NCBI GenBank assembly: GCA_905212515.1 | Contig: CAJMEU010000022.1 | Coordinates: 1-25,003, forward strand | Source: an uncultured Oscillospiraceae bacterium | GTDB lineage: Bacteria > Bacillota > Clostridia > Oscillospirales > Ruminococcaceae | Direction: 5' to 3' | Length of the DNA: 25,003 nucleotides | Shown here: positions 14,907 to 21,525 of the stretch, piece by piece | Numbering within the stretch: position 1 is the first letter of the stretch | Layout of the letters: every line of letters starts with the position of its first letter | Notes under the pieces: generated by a model | Told to the model about the DNA's origin: nothing | Databases searched by the model: none | What the model saw: only the letters and a program-made list of their open reading frames with translations | Made by a program: the position numbers and the translations under genes

Positions 14907-16490
14907 CTAAACCCCGCTGGCGCCGTAATTCGCCAGTACGCGGGCGCTGGGGTCCTGCACGTTACAGCCCGCCCAAGCCTGGTTGGGCATCCAGAAGCCG
15001 GGGATCATGGCCGCCTGGCCGGGGTAGTACTGCTCAAAAATGTCCCGGTACAGCAGGCTTTCCTTGGTAAAAGGGCGGGCGTAGGTGTAGGCCGCTGCCC
15101 GGTGTGCGAACGCCTCATCCGTATAGCGGGTTTCGGCGTAGGCTTTCAGGTGGTCCACCATGCTGTGGCCCACCGCGTCGCTGAAAGCGGCCTTTTCCCG
15201 CCACAGGATCTCGTCGGGCAGGCAGTGGGCGCCGGCAAAGGCCCTGCGCAGCAGGTATTTGCCCTTGCCGGTGGTGTTCATCTTGAGGGCGGGGTCCAGG
15301 CGCATCACGTACCCGGCAAAGTCCAGGTCCGCAAAGGGCACCCGGGCCTCCAGGCTGTTGGCGGCCAGGCAGCGGTCGGCCCGCAGCACGTCGTAGGCGT
15401 ACAATTCCCGCATGCGCTTGGCGGATTCTTCCTGGAAAGCCTGGGGATCGGGGGCGAAATCCGTATATTTGTAGCCGAACAGTTCGTCGGATACCTCGCC
15501 GGTCAGCAGCACCTTGATGTCCGTCTGCCGGCGGATGGCTTTGCACAGCAGATACATGCCGATGCTGGCGCGCACGGTGGTGATGTCGTAAGTGGCCAGC
15601 GCCTTGATGACCGCGGGCAGGGCCTCCAGCACCTCGGCCCGGGTCATGCGCACCTCGGTGTGGCGGGCGCCCAGATAGTCGGCCGCCTGCCGGGCGTATT
15701 TCAAATCAATGGGATCTGTGTCCATGCCGATGGCAAAGGTGCGGATGGGATTTTTCAGCGCACGGGCCGCGATGGCGCACACCAGGCTGGAATCCAGCCC
15801 GCCCGAGAGGAGAAAGCCCATGGGCGCATCCGCGTCCAGCCGCTTTTCCACCGCGGCCGTCAGCTTTTCACGGATGCGGGCGGCGGCTGTGTCCGCGTCG
15901 TCTGTGCACACGGCGGGCACTTTTGTCACGTCGCGGTAGCAGGTGAACTTGCCGCCGCACCAGTAATGGCCCGGCGGGAAAGGGCGCACTTCGTCCACCC
16001 AGCCCATCAGGCAGGAGGCCTCGCTGGCAAAGGCGATATGCCCGCTGGCGGAATAGCCGTAAAACAGGGGCCGGATCCCGATGGAGTCCCGCGCGGCGAC
16101 GACCTGGCCCGTGGCGCTGTCATAGAGGATGCAGGCGAATTCCGCATCCAGCCGGCGAAACAGGCCGAGGCCGTACTCCCTGTACAAAGGCAGCAGCAGT
16201 TCGCAGTCCGAACCGCTGTCAAAGCGGTATCCCTTCCGCTGCAATTCCTCACGCAGAGCGCGGAAACCGTACAGTTCGCCGTTGCACACGGCCCAGCTGC
16301 CATCCCGGCAAAAGGGCTGCATGCCTTCGGGTGTGAGGCCCATGATGGCCAGCCGGCCGAAGCCCAGCAGACCAAAAGGTGTTTCGCGCACGCGCTGGTC
16401 GTCCGGGCCGCGCAGCCGCGCCCGCAGCAGATAGGAGGCGAACGCCTCCCGGGGGATGTCCTTACCCAGATACCCGATGATACAACACAT
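14907..16490 (-). CDS. asnB: Asparagine synthase (glutamine-hydrolysing)
   Basis: A 527-residue cytoplasmic enzyme making asparagine from aspartate, glutamine and ATP. The glutaminase nucleophile is Cys2 of MCCIIGY (the family usually reads MCGI). LRGPDDQ, NGELYGF and SDCELL complete the amidotransferase site. The synthetase domain has the ATP-pyrophosphatase loop SGGLDSS at 229-235 and GEVSDELFG at 331-339, where the commoner form is GEGSDELFG. The length is normal for short AsnB enzymes. The start is ATG 16490-16488 with AAGGAG nine bases upstream. A T-box leader with an Asn specifier precedes it, which strongly supports the assignment. Downstream it faces the MATE gene across a shared terminator. 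Confidence 0.93.
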   Translation of the reverse strand: MCCIIGYLGKDIPREAFASYLLRARLRGPDDQRVRETPFGLLGFGRLAIMGLTPEGMQPFCRDGSWAVCNGELYGFRALREELQRKGYRFDSGSDCELLLPLYREYGLGLFRRLDAEFACILYDSATGQVVAARDSIGIRPLFYGYSASGHIAFASEASCLMGWVDEVRPFPPGHYWCGGKFTCYRDVTKVPAVCTDDADTAAARIREKLTAAVEKRLDADAPMGFLLSGGLDSSLVCAIAARALKNPIRTFAIGMDTDPIDLKYARQAADYLGARHTEVRMTRAEVLEALPAVIKALATYDITTVRASIGMYLLCKAIRRQTDIKVLLTGEVSDELFGYKYTDFAPDPQAFQEESAKRMRELYAYDVLRADRCLAANSLEARVPFADLDFAGYVMRLDPALKMNTTGKGKYLLRRAFAGAHCLPDEILWREKAAFSDAVGHSMVDHLKAYAETRYTDEAFAHRAAAYTYARPFTKESLLYRDIFEQYYPGQAAMIPGFWMPNQAWAGCNVQDPSARVLANYGASGV

Positions 16491-16525
16491 GATACACCGC
16501 TCCTTTTCTTTCCCGAATAGGGGCG

Positions 16526-16570
16526 AAAAAAACAGCCCATCCGCCCTAAACCATTAGGACGAACAAGCTG
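16526..16570 (-). terminator. T-box regulated intrinsic terminator upstream of asnB
   Basis: On the minus strand 16570-16554 pairs with 16549-16533 as a 17-bp uninterrupted stem that includes several G-U wobbles. It has a TGGT loop and is followed by seven T residues (16532-16526). It lies immediately downstream of the T-box sequence, so antiterminator and terminator are mutually exclusive. Confidence 0.85.
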
Positions 16571-16808
16571 CCTGTTCGCGGTGCCACCTAATTTGCCGCG
16601 CCTTTTGGGCATACGGCCGCCTTTTCGCGTTCGCCTTTGAAACGCTATCCCTGTAACGTGAGAAACACGGCGCACCTACTGCCCGCGCGGGGGTTCGGCC
16701 TGCGGCTCCGGAGTGTTCGTTCGGGCGGCTGCGCGCGCGGGGCTTTCACCTGGCCCCCGCTCTCTGCAGCGTGCCTGCCGCCGTACTTTTCTCCCTCTCT
16801 GCCTTTAT
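16526..16808 (-). promoter_or_regulatory. T-box riboswitch, Asn specifier (AAC), controlling asnB
   Basis: Read on the minus strand from about 16808. The Stem I base GGGAG (16795-16791) pairs with CTCC (16713-16710). The specifier loop has the S-turn AGTA (16787-16784) on one side. On the other, CGAACGAACA lies between the helix GGCGGC/GCCGCC and CTCC. The triplet before the conserved purine is AAC (16717-16715), an Asn codon. The T-box sequence AGGTGGCACCGCG is at 16589-16577. Its TGGC bulge would pair with a tRNA acceptor end having discriminator G, as tRNA-Asn does, and not with tRNA-His. The terminator follows at 16570-16526. Uncharged tRNA-Asn should therefore switch asnB on. This explains the otherwise gene-free 16491-16860. 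Confidence 0.93.
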
Positions 16809-16814
16809 GCGGGT

Positions 16815-16843
16815 AGTTTATCACGCTAAAGCGGCGCTGTCAA
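16815..16843 (-). promoter_or_regulatory. Sigma-A promoter of the T-box/asnB unit
   Basis: On the minus strand a perfect -35 TTGACA (16843-16838) and a -10 TAAACT (16820-16815) are separated by 17 bp. The predicted start near 16808 is just ahead of Stem I of the T-box. Confidence 0.85.
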
Positions 16844-16934
16844 GGGGCAACAGCAAAAAAAAGAAGGCAAAGGGCCGGAAAAGACCTTAGCTTTTCTTAC
16901 GGACAGCCGGGCGAAAAGGCTTGAATTGGCGATA

Positions 16935-16963
16935 TTGTGCCCGCCGTCCGCAGCGGGTATGAT
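16935..16963 (+). promoter_or_regulatory. Promoter of the FGGY kinase gene
   Basis: A -35 TTGTGC (16935-16940) and a -10 TATGAT (16958-16963) with a 17-bp spacer. Transcription would begin near 16970. The spacer holds an imperfect inverted repeat (CCCGC at 16940-16944, GCGGG at 16953-16957) that could be an operator, but this is weak. Confidence 0.55.
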
Positions 16964-16973
16964 GAAGTTAGAA

Positions 16974-16991
16974 CGGGGGCTTTTGCCCCCG
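16974..16991 (+). promoter_or_regulatory. 5' leader hairpin of the FGGY kinase mRNA
   Basis: CGGGGGC (16974-16980) pairs with GCCCCCG (16985-16991) around TTTT. It would sit at the very start of the transcript and leaves the AGGAGG at 17005-17010 free. It may protect the 5' end; no T-run follows, so it is not a terminator. Confidence 0.45.
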
Positions 16992-17017
16992 CGGGCCAGG
17001 ATACAGGAGGGAGCGAC

Positions 17018-18484
17018 GTGGAACGATACGTACTGGGGATAGACATCGGCAGCGGTTCGGTCAAGCTGACGCTGCTTTCACAAAAAGGGACCATCGCGGC
17101 CACGGAGGGCTGCGAATACCCCACCAGCTACCCACAGGCCGGTTGGGCTGAACAGGACCCGGAGGACTGGTGCCGCGCCTTCAAGCAAGCGCTGGCCCAG
17201 GTACTGACAGCCGCCGGCGCGCAGCCGGGGCAGATCGCGGCACTGGCGCCGGACGCGGCCACCCACACGGCCGTGCTGCTGGACGACGGTTTCCGCCCGG
17301 TGGCGCCGGCCATTTTGTGGACCGATCAGCGCAGCGGGCAGGAGGTGGAATGGCTGAAAGAGAACTGCCTGGACACGATCCTGCGCCAGACGCTGAACAC
17401 ACCCACGGCCGTGTGGACGCTGCCGCAGCTGCTGTGGGTAAAAAAGCATCGGCCAGACGTGTGGGCGGCCACGCGCCATTTGCTGTTCGCCAAGGACTAC
17501 CTGCGCTACCGCCTGACGGGCACCGCCGCCACAGACACCATCGACGCCATGGGCAGCATGTTCTACGACGCGGTGCGCCAGTGCTGGAGCGAGGAGCTGT
17601 GCGCCGTGGCCGGCATCCCCGGGGAGTGGCTGCCCTCGCTGCGGGCCCCCACCGACCGGGCCGGCACCGTGACGCGCGGGGCGGCAGAGGAATTTGGCCT
17701 GGCCGAGGGCACGCCCGTGCTGGTGGGCACCTCGGACACAGTGATGGAGATTTTGGCCGTGGGCAATGTGGAGGTAGGGCACGCCACGGTAAAGCTGGCC
17801 ACAGCCGGGCGCATCTGCGTGGTGACGGACACAGGCCACGCCTCGCCTTACTTGTTCAACTACCGCCACGTGGTGCCCGGGCTGTGGTATCCGGGCACAG
17901 CCACCAGCAGCTGCGCGGCCAGTTACCGCTGGTACCGGGACGCCATCGGGCGCGGGGCCTTCGCGGAGCTGGATGAGCAGGCCACGGCCGTGGCGCCGGG
18001 CAGTGAGGGGCTGATCTTCCACCCCCATCTGCAGGGGGAATTGACGCCCTATAACGATCCGGTGCTGCGGGGCAGTTATGTGGGCATCACCTCCCGCCAC
18101 ACCACGGCCCACTTTACCCGGGCCACCCTGGAAGGCGTCGCCCTGTCCCTGCGGGACTGCATGGGCGTGGTGAAGGCAGAGGGCATGGAGATGACGCGCC
18201 TGCGCATCATCGGCGGCGGGGCAAAAAGCCCGTTGTGGCGGCAGATCGTGGCGGACGTGCTGAACATGCGCCTGGAAAAGGTGAAGGTGGACGATTCCTC
18301 CTTTGGCACGGCCTTGCTGGCGGCCGTGGGCATCGGCTGGTACCGGGATTTCAAGCAGGCGGCCGAGGCCTGCGTAGAGGTGCAAGCCGTCACCGAGCCG
18401 GACCCGGCCGCAGCGGCGGCGTACGACCAGGTGTTTGGGCGCTATAAGAAGATCCACGACGCGCTGGCGCCGTTGTATCACTGA
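17018..18484 (+). CDS. FGGY-family carbohydrate kinase (xylulokinase-like)
   Basis: A 488-residue cytoplasmic sugar kinase of the usual two-domain ribonuclease-H/actin fold. The phosphate-binding GIDIGSGSVK is at 7-16. The second domain begins around 230, with GTSDTVME containing the likely catalytic Asp240. The C-terminal adenosine motif is IIGGGAKSPLWRQIVADV. Substrate-side residues differ from ordinary xylulokinases: the expected SGQMHG region reads ALAPDAATHTAV, so the sugar is uncertain. I start at GTG 17018 because AGGAGG (17005-17010) lies seven bases upstream and no ATG fits. It stands alone under its own promoter and is convergent with nagA across a terminator. It might act on a pentulose or another ketose. 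Confidence 0.85.
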   Translation: MERYVLGIDIGSGSVKLTLLSQKGTIAATEGCEYPTSYPQAGWAEQDPEDWCRAFKQALAQVLTAAGAQPGQIAALAPDAATHTAVLLDDGFRPVAPAILWTDQRSGQEVEWLKENCLDTILRQTLNTPTAVWTLPQLLWVKKHRPDVWAATRHLLFAKDYLRYRLTGTAATDTIDAMGSMFYDAVRQCWSEELCAVAGIPGEWLPSLRAPTDRAGTVTRGAAEEFGLAEGTPVLVGTSDTVMEILAVGNVEVGHATVKLATAGRICVVTDTGHASPYLFNYRHVVPGLWYPGTATSSCAASYRWYRDAIGRGAFAELDEQATAVAPGSEGLIFHPHLQGELTPYNDPVLRGSYVGITSRHTTAHFTRATLEGVALSLRDCMGVVKAEGMEMTRLRIIGGGAKSPLWRQIVADVLNMRLEKVKVDDSSFGTALLAAVGIGWYRDFKQAAEACVEVQAVTEPDPAAAAAYDQVFGRYKKIHDALAPLYH

Positions 18485-18492
18485 AATGACAG

Positions 18493-18526
18493 GCGCCCCG
18501 CAGGAGACTGCGGGGCGCGTATTTTT
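18493..18526 (+). terminator. Intrinsic terminator between the FGGY kinase and nagA
   Basis: GCGCCCCGCAG (18493-18503) pairs perfectly with CTGCGGGGCGC (18508-18518) around a GAGA loop, followed by GTATTTTT. The stop codon of the kinase lies nine bases upstream. On the opposite strand no U-tract follows, so termination of nagA here would be weaker. Confidence 0.85.
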
Positions 18527-18530
18527 GGTT

Positions 18531-19703
18531 TTAGACGACCGCGCGTCCACGGACGAACACCCGGCGAAGGCTGAGGTCCGGGCCGAACAGCAGCACGTCG
18601 GCATCCTTGCCCACTTCCAAGGAACCCTTGCGGCCTTCGGCGCCCAGATGGCGGGCGGGATTCAGGCTCATCAGCTTGGTGATGACGGGCAGCGGCAGCC
18701 CTGCCTCCCGATAGGCATTGCGGAACACCCGGTCCCCGGTGGCGATGCTGCCCGCGTAGAAAGAGCGGTCGGGCAGTTTGGCCACGCCGTCCTCGATGAT
18801 GACGCGGTTCTCCGGCCGGTCGGCGCCGAGGTAGCTCTCGCACACGTCGGTGCCCGCGGCGCGCATGGCGTCGGTGATGAGCAGGACCCGGTCTTCGCCC
18901 TTGCACTTCACCGCCAGGCGCAGCACCTCCGGCGGGACGTGCCGGCCGTCGCCAATGAGCTCAAAGGTCATATCGTCCAGCAGATAGGCCGCTTCCACCA
19001 CGCCGCCGCAGACGCGCTGGTCGATCTTGCGGATACTGGGTGTGGCGCTGTACAGATGCGTCACATGGCGGAACCCCTGCTGATAAGCCCGCTCCACCTG
19101 GCTGTAGGTGGCGTTGCTGTGGCCCACGGCCAGCAGGATGCCCGCCTCGCGCATGGTGTGCGCCAGGTAGTCCATGCCCGTCACCTCCGGCGCGCAGGAG
19201 CAGCGCACGATCAGATCGCCGGCGTCGCGCATCAGGCGGTCCACCTCGGCGCGGCTGGGCGCGCGGATATAGGCGGGGTTCTGCGCGCCACGCGCCTCCT
19301 GGGCGATATAGGGCCCCTCCAGGTGGATGCCCAGGAAATCGGCTGTCGTACTTTGGGCCGCGGCCACGCGGTAGAGATCGAACAGGGCCTTCATCTCTGT
19401 ATAAGGGCAGGAGAGGGTGGTGGCGGCCATGGCGGTGATGCCGTGCAGGCAATGGGTACGGGCAACGCGGCAAAAGCTCTCCGGCGTGCCGTCCATGAAA
19501 TCACTGCCGCCGCCGCCGTGCAGGTGCACATCGATGAAGCCGGCCAGGATGAGGCCGCCCGCCGCGTCGACGACACGGGCGTCGGGGGGAAGGGGGAACT
19601 GACCGACCGCAGCCAGTTTGCCCTCCCGCATCAGCACGCCGGCGCGCTCCAGCACGCGGCCGGGCAAAACCACGCGGCCGTTGACAAGGGCTGTGGATGG
19701 CAT
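18531..19703 (-). CDS. nagA: N-acetylglucosamine-6-phosphate deacetylase
   Basis: A 390-residue cytoplasmic metal-dependent amidohydrolase that removes acetate from GlcNAc-6-phosphate. Expected residues are present: HLH at 60-62, Glu129 in HLEGPY, His195 in VGHSNAT, His216 in THLYSAT, and catalytic Asp278 in LITDAM. THLYSAT departs slightly from the usual THLFNAM. The start ATG 19703-19701 has GAGGTG upstream, and that ribosome binding site overlaps the nagB-like stop codon ten bases away. An upstream extension would run through nagB and is rejected. With the deaminase-like gene ahead of it, it forms the classic amino-sugar pair that feeds GlcNAc-6-P towards fructose-6-P. Confidence 0.92.
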   Translation of the reverse strand: MPSTALVNGRVVLPGRVLERAGVLMREGKLAAVGQFPLPPDARVVDAAGGLILAGFIDVHLHGGGGSDFMDGTPESFCRVARTHCLHGITAMAATTLSCPYTEMKALFDLYRVAAAQSTTADFLGIHLEGPYIAQEARGAQNPAYIRAPSRAEVDRLMRDAGDLIVRCSCAPEVTGMDYLAHTMREAGILLAVGHSNATYSQVERAYQQGFRHVTHLYSATPSIRKIDQRVCGGVVEAAYLLDDMTFELIGDGRHVPPEVLRLAVKCKGEDRVLLITDAMRAAGTDVCESYLGADRPENRVIIEDGVAKLPDRSFYAGSIATGDRVFRNAYREAGLPLPVITKLMSLNPARHLGAEGRKGSLEVGKDADVLLFGPDLSLRRVFVRGRAVV

Positions 19704-19713
19704 GGGCGGCACC

Positions 19714-20571
19714 TCACTTGTTGTAGATGCGGATGGCGGGGACGGGCGAAGCCAGGGCCACGCGCGCGGCCAGCAGCTTGGCGTCCGGATGGGTTTGGAA
19801 CAGAGAGCAGGGCACATGGCAGTCCACCGGGCCGTGCAGCACTTTGCGCAGGGCGCCGGCGTTCCAGTCCCGCGGCATGCACATGCGCACCTTGCGGGCC
19901 TGGAACATCTCCTTGATGCCCACGGTGATGCAGTTGCTGGGGATGCCGTCCAGATCGCCGCCGCAGTTCATGAAACAGTTGATGGTTTTTGTCTCGCGGG
20001 AGATGCGCAGCACCCGGGTGCCCCGCTGCAAAAATTCTTCGTTGGTGCAGGCCTCCCCGGGCTCCGGCGGTTCATTGAAGGCGAAATGGCCGTTGATGCC
20101 GATGCCGCCCCAGGCCATGTCCAGTTTGCCGAAGCGGTCGATCAACCGCTGCAGCTTGCCGGGATCGGCCGGGTCGGGGAAATAGCGGTTCTCGGGCAGC
20201 ACGTTCAGCTCGTCGTCCACCTGGCTGTAGAAGGTGCGGTCCATGCCGCCGCGGAAGGACAGCGGGTCGCTGAGAGGGATGTATTGGCCGTCATCGGTGA
20301 GGTATTCGTCCATATTCATGAACGTGCAGCGCCGCAGGCTGACGCGGTAGCGGTTCACCAGATAGACCAGGCGGGCATAAGGCCCCAGCGGGCCGTAGGG
20401 CACCACCATCAGCGTGTCCTCGCCTTTGCGGTTGTTCTCGGCAATGACCTCCAGCACCTCGATGGCCATCTTCCAGTACAAATCCACCTCCGTCTCGCAG
20501 ACTTCCAGGCGGATGGGGCTGCCGGTGCCCAGCGCCTCGGCGGGCAAAGCGTTGTATTCCGAACGTGTCAT
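19714..20571 (-). CDS. Glucosamine-6-phosphate deaminase-like protein (NagB family, variant active site)
   Basis: A 285-residue member of the NagB/6-phosphogluconolactonase superfamily. Supporting motifs are NMDEYL (Asp88, equivalent to E. coli Asp72) and GGIGINGHFAFNEP (His162, Glu167). The residue normally Asp in GIGxDGHIAFNEP is Asn160 here, and the usual phosphate-binding GSTPxGxY region reads PYGPLGPY. The enzyme may therefore be a divergent deaminase, act on a different sugar phosphate, or be impaired. The start is ATG 20571-20569 with AAGGAGG seven bases upstream. It sits first in a two-gene operon with nagA, which argues for amino-sugar phosphate metabolism. An AraC-type regulator is divergent from it. 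Confidence 0.82.
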   Translation of the reverse strand: MTRSEYNALPAEALGTGSPIRLEVCETEVDLYWKMAIEVLEVIAENNRKGEDTLMVVPYGPLGPYARLVYLVNRYRVSLRRCTFMNMDEYLTDDGQYIPLSDPLSFRGGMDRTFYSQVDDELNVLPENRYFPDPADPGKLQRLIDRFGKLDMAWGGIGINGHFAFNEPPEPGEACTNEEFLQRGTRVLRISRETKTINCFMNCGGDLDGIPSNCITVGIKEMFQARKVRMCMPRDWNAGALRKVLHGPVDCHVPCSLFQTHPDAKLLAARVALASPVPAIRIYNK

Positions 20572-20594
20572 AAAAGTGCCTCCTTTTTTATTTT

Positions 20595-20603
20595 ATTATA
20601 ACA
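20595..20603 (-). promoter_or_regulatory. Extended -10 promoter of the nagB-like/nagA operon
   Basis: On the minus strand TGTTATAAT is a perfect extended -10 element (TGnTATAAT). No good -35 is at the right distance. A TTGACA further up (20639-20634) is 33 bp away, too far to act with this -10. The AraC-type regulator could be the activator that substitutes for a missing -35, but that is inference. Confidence 0.6.
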
Positions 20604-20701
20604 AAGGGCCCCGGGCGGGGGAATGAAGGGCACTGTCAACTTTTAGCACAAAACTGCTTTTAAAAGAGAGAAGCCCACCTGGGGCGGAAAGGAGTTTGCC
20701 T

Positions 20702-21520
20702 GTGGAATGGGAATGGAGCAGCCAAAAGCTGTCGGCCGAATACCTGTGCGTCAACAGCTGCGGCACGGAGATCGCGCTGGAGCGCGACATCCCCACGAAC
20801 CGCCCCAAAGGGCGCGTTGATTACCACATCCTCTATATCGAAAAAGGCGCCTGTGCCCTGGAACAAAACGGGCACAGGCGCGAAGTGGCGCAGGGGAACG
20901 TGATCCTTCTGCGACCGGGCGAGGCGCATCACTACTGCCTGCTGGCCCGGTATCAGTCGGTCTCGCAGTACATCCACTTTGCCGGCACGGGGTGCGCGGG
21001 CCTGCTGGGGCGCTTCCTTCCCCCGGGGCAAAGCGTATTCTTCGTGGGGAACAGCAGCACCTGCAGCATGGTGCTGGAGCGCATGGCCCAGGAGCTGATC
21101 TTCAAACGGGATTTTTATGAGGAGGCCTGCGCCGCCTACCTGTACCAGCTGCTGGCTCTCTTTGGCCGCAAGGCCAGGACGGGGAAAGAAGAGGCCGCCC
21201 CCTCGGACCGGCGGATAGGACAAATTTGCTGCCAAATGCAGCGCGAATACAACAAAAACGTGCCGCTGGAGCAATACGCGGCCGGCTGCTGCCTGAGCAT
21301 GAGCCGCTTTGCCCACCTGTTCACACAGTGTGTGGGCACCCCGCCCGGCGCCTACCGCAACCGGCTGCGCATCGAACGGGCCAAGGAGCTGCTGCTGTTC
21401 ACCGACCTGCCCGTGGGGGAGGTGGGCGCCCTGGTGGGGTTTGAGGACGGCAGCTATTTCACCCGGCTGTTCACCGCCGCGGTGGGGCAGGCGCCCACAC
21501 GGTACCGGCGCGGGCAATGA
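20702..21520 (+). CDS. AraC-family transcriptional regulator (cupin-like sensor plus HTH)
   Basis: A 272-residue cytoplasmic regulator. The N-terminal half is a sugar-sensor cupin-like domain, with YHILYIEKGACAL and NVILLRPGEAHHY. The C-terminal 100 residues carry the two AraC HTH motifs: VPLEQYAAGCCLSMSRFAHLF and then VGEVGALVGFEDGSYFTRLF, ending APTRYR. I choose GTG 20702 because AAAGGAG (20688-20694) lies seven bases upstream; the in-frame TTG at 20696 is too close. It is divergent from the nagB-like/nagA operon with 130 nt between the start codons, so it probably controls those genes or itself. Its 3' end lies five bases from the stop codon of the convergent sensor kinase. Confidence 0.9.
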   Translation: MEWEWSSQKLSAEYLCVNSCGTEIALERDIPTNRPKGRVDYHILYIEKGACALEQNGHRREVAQGNVILLRPGEAHHYCLLARYQSVSQYIHFAGTGCAGLLGRFLPPGQSVFFVGNSSTCSMVLERMAQELIFKRDFYEEACAAYLYQLLALFGRKARTGKEEAAPSDRRIGQICCQMQREYNKNVPLEQYAAGCCLSMSRFAHLFTQCVGTPPGAYRNRLRIERAKELLLFTDLPVGEVGALVGFEDGSYFTRLFTAAVGQAPTRYRRGQ

Positions 21521-21525
21521 GATAC

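Noticed and set aside
18435..20601. Long plus-strand frames across nagA and the nagB-like gene
   Set aside because: They are antisense to well-supported genes with family motifs and have no ribosome binding sites or recognisable domains.
20634..20639. A perfect TTGACA on the minus strand as a -35 box for the nagB-like/nagA operon
   Set aside because: The only good -10 (TATAAT at 20600-20595) is 33 bp away, too far for sigma-A. It may be chance or part of an operator.
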